64,000 nucleotides of DNA from Lawsonibacter sp900766145 (GCF_030372275.1 NZ_JAUDDJ010000003.1), one strand, 5' to 3'. Shown: positions 49,433-58,663, counted from the stretch's first letter. Notes: generated from the letters alone by a model not told the origin. Translations and numbers: made by a program.

Positions 49433-49626
49433 GCGGGTGGATCGACCGGAGTGGCTGGATTCATTGCCCTACCTGCGGCAACAAAACTCGTACCAAGGTG
49501 AATCCAGACACAATCCTAAAGCGTTTTCCGCTGTTCTGTCCTAAATGCGGAACGGAACACATTGTTGATGTGCAGGGACAAAACATCATATTGTCAGAGC
49601 CAGACGCCAAGACGCAGAGCCGATGA
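49429..49626 (+). CDS. cysteine-rich KTR domain protein
   Basis: A 65-aa zinc-ribbon-like protein with two CxxC pairs (HCPTCGNKTRTKVN and FCPKCGTEH) and the ending SEPDAKTQSR. I recognise the Cys_rich_KTR family, frequent in Tn916-like conjugative elements and near TetR genes in Clostridia. Start TTG at 49429, supported by GGAGGTG. The last codons lie in the left arm of the terminator. Function unknown. Confidence 0.8.
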   Translation: MSGWIDRSGWIHCPTCGNKTRTKVNPDTILKRFPLFCPKCGTEHIVDVQGQNIILSEPDAKTQSR

Positions 49627-49661
49627 TGTGCAGGATAATCCTGCGAGTCATCGGCTTTTTT
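49619..49661 (+). terminator. terminator of tetR-3/KTR operon
   Basis: Arms GCCGATGA-GCAGGAT / (A)TCCTGC-TCATCGGC followed by TTTTTT; 13 bp before operator site 12. Confidence 0.88.
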
Positions 49662-49673
49662 CTTTGGCATTTG

Positions 49674-49689
49674 GTTAGAGTTCGCTAAC
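49674..49689. promoter_or_regulatory. GTTAG-N6-CTAAC operator (site 12)
   Basis: Perfect outer pentamers: GTTAGAGTTCGCTAAC, 15 bp before the nine-gene module 4 operon. Confidence 0.82.
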
Positions 49690-49704
49690 TTCAGGAGGGA
49701 TACC

Positions 49705-51465
49705 ATGCAGAAACAAAAGAATCCATTTAGCTTGATGGCGTTTATCAGACCGCACCGGGCAGGTTTTATTGCCTCGACTGTCCTTGCTGTTCTCAGCGTG
49801 GCCAGCGGGATGGTGCCATACTTTGCCGTGGCAAAGATGGTCAACCTACTCATTTCTGCTGAAAAAAACTTTTCGATTTATCTGACTTGGGGAATGGTAG
49901 CCCTGATCGCCTATCTGCTCAAGTCCGTCCTCCACGGCATTTCTACTCGATGCTCTCACGAGGCCACTTTCCATGTGCTGTCGGAGTTGCGGAGGGCTGT
50001 GGCGGATAAGTTGACTCATGTTTCCATGGGCTATCTGACTGATACACCATCGGGTCGGTTGAAAACGACCATGGTGGAGCGCGTGGAGCAGATGGAAGTC
50101 CCACTGGCACATATCATTCCGGAAATGACCTCTAATCTGTTGGTCCCTCTCGCTATTGTGGTTTGCCTCTTCGCCCTGGACTGGCGTATGGCGTTAGTAT
50201 CGCTTATCACCATCCCTATTGGGATGCTCTGTTATATGGCCCAGATGAAAGAGTATCCGAAAAAATATGGTGCGGTCGTTCAAGCCGGAAAGCACATGAG
50301 TGCCACCACGGTGGAGTATATCAACGGTATTGAGGTCATTAAAGCGTTCAACCAGAGTGCAGCATCCTATGGGAAGTTTACCGATGCGGTTCGACAAAAT
50401 GCGGATCTTATATTGGACTGGATGAAGTCCACGCAGGGCTACTCCGCCCTGATGATGACTATTTGGCCCGCTGTGCTGATCGGCGTTCTGCCCATTGGAT
50501 GCGTCTTTTATCGGAATGGAAGCCTGACCGCCCCGGATTTTATCACGATTGCAATCCTGTCCCTCGGTATCGTGGGGCCATTGGTAGCGGCGATCTTTTT
50601 GACTGATGATTTCTCCAAAATTGCAACCATCACCGGGGAAATCGGCGCTGTGCTGTCCGAGCCGGATCTGGAGCGGCCTGTGCAGAGAAAAGAACTGCAT
50701 GGGCTGGACATTGGCCTGCGGGATGTGAGATTCGCTTACAAAGATAAGCAGGTTTTGAACGGCGTCACACTGAACATCCGGCAAGGCACGACCACTGCGC
50801 TGGTAGGACCGTCTGGTTCCGGTAAATCCACCATCGCCAAGCTCATCGCCTCCTATTGGGACGCTGGCAGCGGGAGCATCACTATCGGCGGAGAGGATGT
50901 AAAAAACCTGCCGCCAGAGCAAGTAATGGACCTCATCGGATATGTCTCCCAAGATAACTTCCTGTTCAATGTCTCTGTCCGGGAAAACATCCGCATGGGA
51001 CGGCCGGAGGCTACCGACGATGAAGTGGAGGCTGTGGCGAAGGCCTCCGGCTGTCATGAATTCATCATGGGGCTGGATCACGGGTATGACACTGTGGTAG
51101 GCGGCGCAGGCGGACACCTCTCCGGCGGGGAGCGCCAGCGGGTCGCTATTGCGCGGGCCATGATGAAGAATGCCCCGATTGTGATTTTGGACGAGGCGAC
51201 TTCCTACACAGACCCCGAGAACGAGGCGGTGCTTCAGGACGCCATCGGCAGGCTGACCCGAGGAAAGACACTTATCGTTATCGCCCACCGCTTGAGTACC
51301 ATAACCGATGCAGACCAAATCGCTGTGGTGGATCAGGGAAAAATCCTGGATGCGGGAACACATGAGGAGTTGTTGAAACGGTGTCCCCTCTACGCTCAGA
51401 TGTGGGTGGCCCACACGCAGGCGAAGGATGCGGATACGGGAGAAGGAGGTGGCAAGCATGTTTGA
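49705..51465 (+). CDS. ABC transporter 4, subunit A (YbtP/IrtA-type)
   Basis: A 586-aa permease-ATPase. Its A-type block DTPSGRLKTTMVERVEQMEV and IIPEMTSNLLVPLAIVVCLF is closest to transporter 2A. Walker A GPSGSGKST is near 367, the signature is LSGGERQRVAIARA, and Walker B is IVILDEATSYTDPENE (SY where others have AF or AS). The gene overlaps subunit B by 8 bp. First gene of the longest operon in the window. Confidence 0.86.
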   Translation: MQKQKNPFSLMAFIRPHRAGFIASTVLAVLSVASGMVPYFAVAKMVNLLISAEKNFSIYLTWGMVALIAYLLKSVLHGISTRCSHEATFHVLSELRRAVADKLTHVSMGYLTDTPSGRLKTTMVERVEQMEVPLAHIIPEMTSNLLVPLAIVVCLFALDWRMALVSLITIPIGMLCYMAQMKEYPKKYGAVVQAGKHMSATTVEYINGIEVIKAFNQSAASYGKFTDAVRQNADLILDWMKSTQGYSALMMTIWPAVLIGVLPIGCVFYRNGSLTAPDFITIAILSLGIVGPLVAAIFLTDDFSKIATITGEIGAVLSEPDLERPVQRKELHGLDIGLRDVRFAYKDKQVLNGVTLNIRQGTTTALVGPSGSGKSTIAKLIASYWDAGSGSITIGGEDVKNLPPEQVMDLIGYVSQDNFLFNVSVRENIRMGRPEATDDEVEAVAKASGCHEFIMGLDHGYDTVVGGAGGHLSGGERQRVAIARAMMKNAPIVILDEATSYTDPENEAVLQDAIGRLTRGKTLIVIAHRLSTITDADQIAVVDQGKILDAGTHEELLKRCPLYAQMWVAHTQAKDADTGEGGGKHV

Positions 51466-53224
51466 CGCATATAAACGGTTTTTCCGTTTTGCCGGGGAGC
51501 AGAAAGGCACTTGGTATAAGGGAATGGCCTTTGAACTGCTGCGGAGCATTTTTGAGGCTCTGCAGTTTGCGGCGCTGCTGATTGTTCTCCGTGCTCTGGT
51601 AGAGCAGAACATGACCGGGGCCACTCCATGGATGGCTTTTGGGATCATGACGGTCAGCGTGGCTGGGGCCGCCCTGTGCTGGTATCTGGCCCACAACAGC
51701 GAGGGGCACGCCGATTACTGTATGTGTGCGGAGAAGCGCATCCATATCGGAGAACGAATGAAGTACATGCCTATGGGCTACTTCAACGCCCAGAGCCTGG
51801 GCAGCCTCACCGCAGTGGCCACCTCCACCATGGAGGACTTGGAGAGCATGTCATTTGCGGTAATTGCCCGGACGGTGGTGGGCATGATCCGGACCACCAT
51901 CTTCTCTTTGGCGGTCCTGTGCTTTGACTGGCGCATTGGGCTGATCTTCCTGCTTGGTATGCTCCTGTTCCTCTGGGTCAATTCGCTTTTACTGAAGAAA
52001 TCCAGAGAATTGTCTCCGGGACGGCTGGCAGCCCAGACAAGACTTGTGGACGCTGTGCTGGAATACATACAGGGCATGAGCGTGGTACGCGCCTTCCATG
52101 GAGATAAGGCGGCTAATCAGACGCTGAACCGCACGATTGAGGAGACGGAACAGCAGAATTTCAAGCTGGAGCGCAAGCGTATTCCCTACAATGTTTTGGA
52201 GCAAATTGTCCTGCGTGTCACGGCGGTGGTGGCGATTCTGCTCTCAATCTGGTTTTTCCTGCAAGGCAGTATGACCCTTTTTGCCTGCCTGATGGTGGTG
52301 GTTTCCGCTTTCTTGGTATACAGCGAGCTGGAGTCTGCCGGTGAGATGTTCTTCATGCTGCCTATGATCGACGCTTCCATCGACCGGGTGGAGGAGATTG
52401 ACTGCGCACCCCGGATGGACGAAGGCGGCTCCGTACAGACACCGAAACACTGCGATATTTCCTTCGAGCATGTGGACTTTTCCTATGGGGAGCGGAAAAT
52501 CATCCGCGATGTCAGCTTTACTATCCCGGAAGGGACAACAACTGCCATTGTGGGACCCTCCGGCTCCGGCAAGACCACCCTCACCAGTCTTATGGCAAGG
52601 TTTTGGGATGTGGACAGCGGCACGGTCAAGCTGGGCGGCATCAATGTGAAGGACTATGCGCTGGATAGTTTGATGCGCAATTTCAGTATGGTCTTTCAGC
52701 GCGTGTACCTGTTCAACGACAGCATTGAGAACAACATCAAGTTCGGCAAGCCGGATGCCACCCATGAGGAGGTGGTGGCCGCGGCAAAGGCGGCTCGGTG
52801 CCATGACTTCATCACGGCCCTGCCGGACGGCTACGATACCATCATCGGTGAGAGCGGCGCCACGATCTCCGGCGGAGAACGCCAGCGGCTCTCCATCGCC
52901 CGGGCCATGCTCAAGGATGCGCCGATCATCATTTTGGACGAGGCCACGGCCAATGTTGACCCGGAGAACGAGGTGGAGCTGCAGGAGGCTGTCAAGGCCC
53001 TGACTGCTGGGAAAACACTGGTTATGATTGCGCACCGGATGAAAACTGTCCAGGAGGCGGATCAGATCCTTGTACTGGATCAGGGGCGGATTGTGCAGCG
53101 GGGCCGCCATGCGGAACTGATGAAACAGGGCGGCATCTATGCGGACTTTGTCTGCTCCAGGAGTTCTGCGGAATCGTGGCGCATTGCAGGGCGGAAAAGC
53201 AGAGAGGTCAAAGCAGAGATATGA
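51458..53224 (+). CDS. ABC transporter 4, subunit B (YbtQ/IrtB-type)
   Basis: A 588-aa permease-ATPase. The B-type block is MPMGYFNAQSLGSLTAVATS. Walker A GPSGSGKTT is near 365, the signature is ISGGERQRLSIARA (Ile in place of Leu), and Walker B is IIILDEATANVDPENE. The ATG at 51458 lies inside subunit A after GGAGGTGG. The stop overlaps the first Nik/Opp permease start by four bases, which joins two transporter classes in one transcript. Confidence 0.86.
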   Translation: MFDAYKRFFRFAGEQKGTWYKGMAFELLRSIFEALQFAALLIVLRALVEQNMTGATPWMAFGIMTVSVAGAALCWYLAHNSEGHADYCMCAEKRIHIGERMKYMPMGYFNAQSLGSLTAVATSTMEDLESMSFAVIARTVVGMIRTTIFSLAVLCFDWRIGLIFLLGMLLFLWVNSLLLKKSRELSPGRLAAQTRLVDAVLEYIQGMSVVRAFHGDKAANQTLNRTIEETEQQNFKLERKRIPYNVLEQIVLRVTAVVAILLSIWFFLQGSMTLFACLMVVVSAFLVYSELESAGEMFFMLPMIDASIDRVEEIDCAPRMDEGGSVQTPKHCDISFEHVDFSYGERKIIRDVSFTIPEGTTTAIVGPSGSGKTTLTSLMARFWDVDSGTVKLGGINVKDYALDSLMRNFSMVFQRVYLFNDSIENNIKFGKPDATHEEVVAAAKAARCHDFITALPDGYDTIIGESGATISGGERQRLSIARAMLKDAPIIILDEATANVDPENEVELQEAVKALTAGKTLVMIAHRMKTVQEADQILVLDQGRIVQRGRHAELMKQGGIYADFVCSRSSAESWRIAGRKSREVKAEI

Positions 53225-54156
53225 GTAAGAGAATATTGGCTCGGCTCGGCCTGCTCATTGTTGTCCTGTTTGGTGTTACTGTCCTGACTTTCTTTTACAC
53301 CAATCTGTCCCCGGTAGACGCGGCTGAGGCACTGGCGGTACGCCGCTACAACCGCCCCACTGCACAGCAGGTTGAACTGGTGCGGGAAGAACTCGGCCTC
53401 GACCAGCCGATTCTTCAACAATATGGATCATGGCTGTGGAACGCTCTGCACGGAGATTTCGGAAACTCCTATAACACTGGGCGTCCGATTGTAGAAGAAT
53501 TGACTGCTGCCATCCGTCCTACGTTGGTCATGGCGGCCATGGCACTCCTGTTTGCAACCCTCATCAGTATTCCGCTCGGAGTGTTATCCGCCAGCAGAAA
53601 AGGGGGCTTGTCAGATCGCAGTATTTACCTATTCGGCATAATCTGCATGTCTCTGCCAAATTACTGGATCGGTTTCATGCTCCTGCTTGCTTTTGCGGTC
53701 TATCTTCCTATTTTCAGTATTATGGGAGCGGACAGCCTAAAGGATTTCGTTCTTCCGGCCCTGGCGCTGGCTATTCCTATGGCCGCCGGCAACATCCGTG
53801 TGTTTCGGTCCTCACTCCTGGATGGGTACAACAGCGATTTTGTCCTGTATGCCAGGGCCCGAGGCGTATCGGAGTGGAAAATCGCCAATCTGGTGAGCCG
53901 GTTTGCCCTGCCGCCGCTGATCACCATGCTGGCGCAGAGTTTCGGTTTTATGATTGCGGGTAGCGCCATGGTGGAAAGTGTGTTCTCCATCCCAGGGCTG
54001 GGGTCCATGCTGGTCACTGCATTGGGAGCCAGAGACACCATTACCATCAATGCGTGTGTACTGCTCACCGCCGTCATTTTCGTCCTGGTCAATTTTATCG
54101 CGGACTGTGTGAACGCATTTCTAAACCCGCAGAACCAGAAGGGAGGCGGCCTATGA
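53221..54156 (+). CDS. Nik/Opp-type ABC permease 2B
   Basis: A 311-aa permease of the DppB/NikB family: LGLLIVVLFGVTVLTFFYTN start, the LSPVDAAEALAVRRY periplasmic segment, and the coupling loop DFVLYARARGVSEWKIANL. Compared with permease 1B the N-terminal domain is clearly divergent. It is translationally coupled to the ABC pair upstream and to the second permease downstream. Confidence 0.88.
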   Translation: MSKRILARLGLLIVVLFGVTVLTFFYTNLSPVDAAEALAVRRYNRPTAQQVELVREELGLDQPILQQYGSWLWNALHGDFGNSYNTGRPIVEELTAAIRPTLVMAAMALLFATLISIPLGVLSASRKGGLSDRSIYLFGIICMSLPNYWIGFMLLLAFAVYLPIFSIMGADSLKDFVLPALALAIPMAAGNIRVFRSSLLDGYNSDFVLYARARGVSEWKIANLVSRFALPPLITMLAQSFGFMIAGSAMVESVFSIPGLGSMLVTALGARDTITINACVLLTAVIFVLVNFIADCVNAFLNPQNQKGGGL

Positions 54157-54971
54157 TCCGCAAAATCATGCACCGCCCGCAGGCCGTCCTCGGCCTTGCC
54201 ATGATGCTCCTCGTGTTTCTTGTGATGCTGCTTGCCCCGGTTTTTGCCCCAAATGACCCGATGCAGTTGAATGTGGCTCATAGTTTCGCCCCACCGGACG
54301 CACAGTACCCCCTCGGAACGGACGAGCTTGGACGTTGCATCCTCTCCCGCTTGATCTATGGGGCAAGGGCTTCTCTGAGTATCGCGCTGCCCACACTGCT
54401 GTTGCTGGCGGTTATCAGCACCGTGGTGGCTACCCTGTGCGCCTATGTCGGCGGGGCGCTGGACCGCATGTTTGAAGTGGTCTCTAATATTTTTATGGCC
54501 TTTCCTCCATTCCTCGTTGCCATCACTCTGGTGGGACTCTTTGAGTCAAAAGCGGCCAGCATCGTCCTGTCTATTGTAATCGCCATGTGGGTCTGGAACG
54601 CAAGGGTGGTCCGCACCCATGTGCTTCGGGAACGGAATCAGCCCTATGTGATTACCTGCCGGATGTCCGGCTGTTCAGAGCTGCGCATTGTGTTCCGGCA
54701 TATCATCCCCAATATTCTGCCGCACCTTCTGGTTTTGTACAGCACAGGGCTGTCCTCAATCATCATTATGATCTCCAGTTATGCCTTTCTCGGTTTGGGG
54801 CTGGAAACAGGTACGGCGGAGTGGGGCGCCATGTTTGTAAACGCCAACAAGCTGATGTTCAGTCATCCGCTGTTCCTGGTGTATCCGGGACTTTGCATTT
54901 TGTTTGCCGCGGCAGGGTTCAACCTGTTCGGGGAGGCCCTGCGGGACATCTGTGCACCAAGGGAGGGATAG
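54153..54971 (+). CDS. Nik/Opp-type ABC permease 2C
   Basis: A 272-aa DppC/NikC-type permease with APVFAPNDPMQLNVAHSFAP, YPLGTDELGRCILSRLIYGA and the loop YVITCRMSGCSELRIVFRHI. The ATG at 54153 overlaps the stop of permease 2B. The ATPase gene follows after 2 bp. Confidence 0.88.
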   Translation: MIRKIMHRPQAVLGLAMMLLVFLVMLLAPVFAPNDPMQLNVAHSFAPPDAQYPLGTDELGRCILSRLIYGARASLSIALPTLLLLAVISTVVATLCAYVGGALDRMFEVVSNIFMAFPPFLVAITLVGLFESKAASIVLSIVIAMWVWNARVVRTHVLRERNQPYVITCRMSGCSELRIVFRHIIPNILPHLLVLYSTGLSSIIIMISSYAFLGLGLETGTAEWGAMFVNANKLMFSHPLFLVYPGLCILFAAAGFNLFGEALRDICAPREG

Positions 54972-54973
54972 CC

Positions 54974-55756
54974 ATGCTGACAGTTACCAATTTGTCCATC
55001 CGTACAAAGCAGACAAAGGAAACCCTTGTGCGCTCCGTCAGCTTCTCCGTAAAAAACGGAGAGGCCCTTGGTCTGATTGGGGAGAGCGGCAGCGGAAAGA
55101 GCATGACCAGCAAGTGCATTATGCGGCTGTTGAATCCACGGCTTTTTGATCTGCGCGGAAGCGTGCAATGGAACGGGAAAGAAATGCTTGCGATGAAGCT
55201 GAATGAGTTGGACGGCTACCGGGGCAAACAGGTCAGTATGATCCCGCAAAACCCCATGACCGCCTTTGCGCCTATGCTCAAGCTGGGAAAACAGATGGAA
55301 CTGGGCTTTTCGCTGAAAGGGCACAGGGAACGGACACAGTTCCGGGGGCGGCTGGCTGCCGCACTTGCGGGTGTCAATTTGTCCGATGCGGAAAAAATCA
55401 TCAATAGCTATCCCCATGAGCTGTCCGGCGGCACGCTACAACGCGTGATGATTGCGCTGACGATCTTGCAGCGCCCGGAACTGATTATCGCAGACGAAAT
55501 TACCACCGCTGTTGACGCGGCCAGCGAATACCTCATTCTGAATGAATTGGAGAAGCTGAGGCGGGCCGGCGTCTCCATGATTGTGGTGACCCATGACTTT
55601 GGTGTGGCAGCGAGGCTGTGTGACCGCGTGGCCGTTATGAAAGACGGCGAGATCGTCGAGGAGGGAAAAATGCGGGAGGTATTTTCTGACCCACAGCACG
55701 AATATACCAGGCAGCTTGTGCAGGCAAGCGTACTCTTTCAGGAGGGACTATGCTGA
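54974..55756 (+). CDS. Nik/Opp-type ABC ATPase 2D
   Basis: A 260-aa ATPase with Walker A GESGSGKSM, Q-loop SMIPQNPMTAFAPM, signature LSGGTLQRVMIA, and Walker B LIIADEITTAVDAA. DEITTAVD departs from DEPTSALD. The expected D-loop region is otherwise intact. The ATG at 54974 follows GGGAGGGATAG. It overlaps the 2E gene by 7 bp. Confidence 0.86.
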   Translation: MLTVTNLSIRTKQTKETLVRSVSFSVKNGEALGLIGESGSGKSMTSKCIMRLLNPRLFDLRGSVQWNGKEMLAMKLNELDGYRGKQVSMIPQNPMTAFAPMLKLGKQMELGFSLKGHRERTQFRGRLAAALAGVNLSDAEKIINSYPHELSGGTLQRVMIALTILQRPELIIADEITTAVDAASEYLILNELEKLRRAGVSMIVVTHDFGVAARLCDRVAVMKDGEIVEEGKMREVFSDPQHEYTRQLVQASVLFQEGLC

Positions 55757-56529
55757 AAGCGGAACATATCACAAAACAATATCAGATCCCAGGCGGCGGG
55801 CATACCGTGTTCGATGCAGTTTCGGATGTCTCCATAGAGCTTGGGAATGGAGGCGTGACCGCCATCGTGGGAGAAAGCGGGAGCGGCAAGAGTACTTTAG
55901 CCAGAGTCCTGTCCTATGTGGAACGGCCGGACGGCGGGCGGGTGTTTCTGGATGGCCTGGAGGTGTCCGCCTGCGGAAGAAAGGAACTCCGCGCTGTAAG
56001 GGGAAAGGTCCAGCTTGTGATGCAGAACGCTTTGGGGTCTTTAGACCCCCACCAGAGCGTTGTGTCCATTCTGGAGGAGCCCCTGCGGCTGCTGTTCCAC
56101 ATGGGGGCGGAGAAGAGAAAGCAGCGGTGCCTTGAACTGCTGGACATGGCACGGCTGGAACGGGACACACTCCGACGTCGGCCGGATGAACTCTCCGGTG
56201 GACAGCAAAAACGGCTGTGTATTGCCCGCGCTCTGGCCACCCAGCCACAACACATTATCTTTGACGAGTCTTTCAGCGGATTGGATGTCACACTGAAAAA
56301 GCAGGTACTGGGTTTTCTGAAGGAGCTTCAAACGGAACTTCAGATCAGTTTTCTGGTGATTACCCACGATCTGGACACTGCCATGTATATGGCCGACGCG
56401 ATTCATGTCATGCGCAGAGGTAAAATCATCGAAACGCTTGAGCACCCCAAGAGCTTCTCTGATTTTCAGGAACCTTATTCACAAGAGCTTGTAAAGGCAG
56501 TCCGCTCCAAGCGGAGAGCCTTGCAATAA
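55750..56529 (+). CDS. Nik/Opp-type ABC ATPase 2E
   Basis: A 259-aa ATPase with Walker A GESGSGKST, Q-loop LVMQNALGSLDPHQ, signature LSGGQQKRLCIARA, and Walker B IIFDESFSGLD. DESFSGLD is the NikE/CntF-like form. Start ATG at 55750 with GGAGGGAC upstream. With 2D it powers permeases 2B/2C. Confidence 0.86.
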   Translation: MLKAEHITKQYQIPGGGHTVFDAVSDVSIELGNGGVTAIVGESGSGKSTLARVLSYVERPDGGRVFLDGLEVSACGRKELRAVRGKVQLVMQNALGSLDPHQSVVSILEEPLRLLFHMGAEKRKQRCLELLDMARLERDTLRRRPDELSGGQQKRLCIARALATQPQHIIFDESFSGLDVTLKKQVLGFLKELQTELQISFLVITHDLDTAMYMADAIHVMRRGKIIETLEHPKSFSDFQEPYSQELVKAVRSKRRALQ

Positions 56530-56551
56530 ATCAAAATAGGAGAGTAACTGT

Positions 56552-58216
56552 ATGAAAAAATTCTTGTCCCTTCTGCTGGCCGGCGTTATGAGCGCCATGC
56601 TTCTTGCCGGCTGCGGAACCACTGCAAATGATCCAGACCCCGCTTCTTCCTCGACACCGCCTGCCGGCGAGGAGGAACGGTCCATCACCATTGCGCAAAG
56701 CGCCAATTTTTCCATGGGATTTGCCCCCGGCGTACAGTCCTATGAGGCCACCTATTACATGAACAATTTCTATGAGAGCTTGGTCGAATACCGGGATGGT
56801 GAGTACCTGCCCTGCCTGGCGACAGACTGGGCTGCCTCGGATGACGGCCTCACCTATACCTTCCATCTGCGGGATGATGTGCAGTTCAATGACGGCACCG
56901 CCTTCAATGCCGAGGCGGTCAAGCTCTATTTCGACAATATGAAGTCGGTCATTGGCACCAGCGCCAACTATGGTCAGCTCGATATGCTGACCACGGAGAT
57001 CACAGTGGATGACGAGTACACTGTCTCCTTCCACCTGAGCCGCCCCTATTACAATGTTCTGAACGATCTTTCCATGGTAATGCCCCGCGGCATCCTTTCC
57101 GCGGCGGCCTTCAATGAGGACGGCTCTCTGAATACCGAATACCTGATGACCCACACTCCAGGCACCGGCCCGTATATGTTTGAGAGCGTGAATGAAACCG
57201 CAACGGAATACACTTTTGTGAAAAACCCGAACTATTGGGGCGAGGAGCCGGATGTGGACCGCTTTACCGTAAAGGTGATCCCGGAGTCCAAGGTTGCCGC
57301 CATGCGGGCCGGCGAGGTTGACTTTATCATGGGGTCTGATACGCTGGATGCCAATTCATATCTGGAACTGTCTCAGGTGGAGGGAATCACCGGCGTGATT
57401 TCTGACTTTGACTTTGTGACGGAATTTATCGCGCTGAACGATGAGGTGGCGCCGCTGGATGATCTGAATGTCCGTACAGCCATTCAGATGGCGATTGACA
57501 AAGAATCCATCGCGCAGAATATTTACTCCGGCCTGCGTACAAAGGCGGACTCGGTGATGCCTACTGCCATGCCCTACTGCGTCGCCACGGTGTCCACTCC
57601 AGACTATGACATGGATGGAGCGATTGCCTTGCTGGAAGGCTCCGGCTGGGTCGATTCCAATGGAGATGGCATCCGGGAAAAGGACGGAACGGCGCTTTCC
57701 TTTACAATCACCTACCCCTCTACGGGCGTTTATGACAACATGGTACTCTTTTTCCAGAGTTCTATGGCCGAACTGGGAATTGAGATTAAGACCAATCCCA
57801 TTGACCTGATGGCCTTCATGCAGCAGGTGTTCATGGAGGACAACTACGAAATGACCGCGTATATGAGCTACTGGTTCCCTTACGACCCATACACCTTCGT
57901 TGCAAATATGTATCCGTCTACCGACTATACTGATCCCAGCGGCATCTATTCCACCGATCCGCAGGTCGCCAAGGCCTTGGCTACTATGAGCGACGAGGAA
58001 GCCAAGGAATTGATCGGCGGGCTTTACAACACGGATGATCCTACAGTCGTTCAAGAGATTTATACAGCGGCTCTGGACTGTGCCAATGAGAGCAGTGTGG
58101 TAATCCCGCTGAATTACAGGAATGAATATGCAGTATTCAATAGCGAAGTGATTGAGTCCTACACATTCAACAGCATCCCCAATCACGTGGATGTTGCAGC
58201 AATCCATTTGAAATAA
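56552..58216 (+). CDS. SBP_bac_5 family substrate-binding lipoprotein 2 (NikA/DppA-type)
   Basis: A 554-aa lipoprotein with signal MKKFLSLLLAGVMSAMLLAGC (Cys21). It has family 5 motifs LATDWAASDDGLTYTFHLRD, VQFNDGTAFNAEAVKLYFDN and GTGPYMFESV. The region QSANFSMGFAPGVQSYEATY resembles NikA-type openings more than DppA. Nickel- or metallophore-binding is likely, but the pocket residues cannot be assigned from sequence alone. The dtxR-3 gene starts 14 bp later. Confidence 0.88.
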   Translation: MKKFLSLLLAGVMSAMLLAGCGTTANDPDPASSSTPPAGEEERSITIAQSANFSMGFAPGVQSYEATYYMNNFYESLVEYRDGEYLPCLATDWAASDDGLTYTFHLRDDVQFNDGTAFNAEAVKLYFDNMKSVIGTSANYGQLDMLTTEITVDDEYTVSFHLSRPYYNVLNDLSMVMPRGILSAAAFNEDGSLNTEYLMTHTPGTGPYMFESVNETATEYTFVKNPNYWGEEPDVDRFTVKVIPESKVAAMRAGEVDFIMGSDTLDANSYLELSQVEGITGVISDFDFVTEFIALNDEVAPLDDLNVRTAIQMAIDKESIAQNIYSGLRTKADSVMPTAMPYCVATVSTPDYDMDGAIALLEGSGWVDSNGDGIREKDGTALSFTITYPSTGVYDNMVLFFQSSMAELGIEIKTNPIDLMAFMQQVFMEDNYEMTAYMSYWFPYDPYTFVANMYPSTDYTDPSGIYSTDPQVAKALATMSDEEAKELIGGLYNTDDPTVVQEIYTAALDCANESSVVIPLNYRNEYAVFNSEVIESYTFNSIPNHVDVAAIHLK

Positions 58217-58230
58217 CGGAGGACATTCAA

Positions 58231-58599
58231 ATGAAACTTCATGCGTCGGGCGAAGATTACTTGGAAGCCATACTTGTTCTCCATAAGAAGACGGGCATGG
58301 TGCGCTCCGTAGATGTGGCCCGACATATGGATGTGTCCAAGCCCAGCGTGTGCCATGCAGTGGCCACTTTGAAGGACGGCGGGTTCCTCACCGTGGATGG
58401 CGACTTTTTCTTGCATCTAACTGATGTGGGCCGTGAGACGGCAGAACAGATCTATGAAAAACACCAGTTTTTTACGATACAGTTAATTGCAGCAGGTGTG
58501 GATCCGAAGATAGCAGAGGCCGACGCCTGCCGGATTGAGCATGTCATCAGTGAAGAGAGTTTCCAACGACTGAAGGCAGCTGTGAAATCAGAGTCATAA
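58231..58599 (+). CDS. DtxR/MntR-family metalloregulator, copy 3
   Basis: A 122-aa DtxR protein with the same core as copies 1 and 2. Inferred metal ligands are Asp9, His78, Cys100, Glu103 and His104. Recognition helix MDVSKPSVCHAVATLKDG. No third domain. ATG at 58231 after GGAGGAC. It ends the nine-gene run from 49705, followed by the conserved hairpin and HTH copy 3. Which metal it senses is unknown; the Cys ligand favours iron over manganese (comparison with DtxR/IdeR). Confidence 0.9.
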   Translation: MKLHASGEDYLEAILVLHKKTGMVRSVDVARHMDVSKPSVCHAVATLKDGGFLTVDGDFFLHLTDVGRETAEQIYEKHQFFTIQLIAAGVDPKIAEADACRIEHVISEESFQRLKAAVKSES

Positions 58600-58604
58600 G
58601 CGCA

Positions 58605-58646
58605 GCAAAAGGAGGGGGGCCGTGCAAACGGTCCCCCTCTTTTTGC
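58605..58646 (+). other. conserved intercistronic stem-loop, copy 3
   Basis: Starts 5 nt after the dtxR-3 stop. Arms GCAAAAGGAGGGGGGCCGT / ACGGTCCCCCTCTTTTTGC, with two G-U pairs. Same position as the hairpins at 39918 and 48243. Confidence 0.82.
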
Positions 58647-58663
58647 TATTTGGAGGTAATATA

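Noticed and set aside
21694..53224. The four ABC pairs as multidrug exporters
   Set aside because: Fold alone would allow it, but DEATA-x-x-DPENE motifs, DtxR/AraC partners and the shared operator fit metallophore importers better; not excluded by sequence alone.
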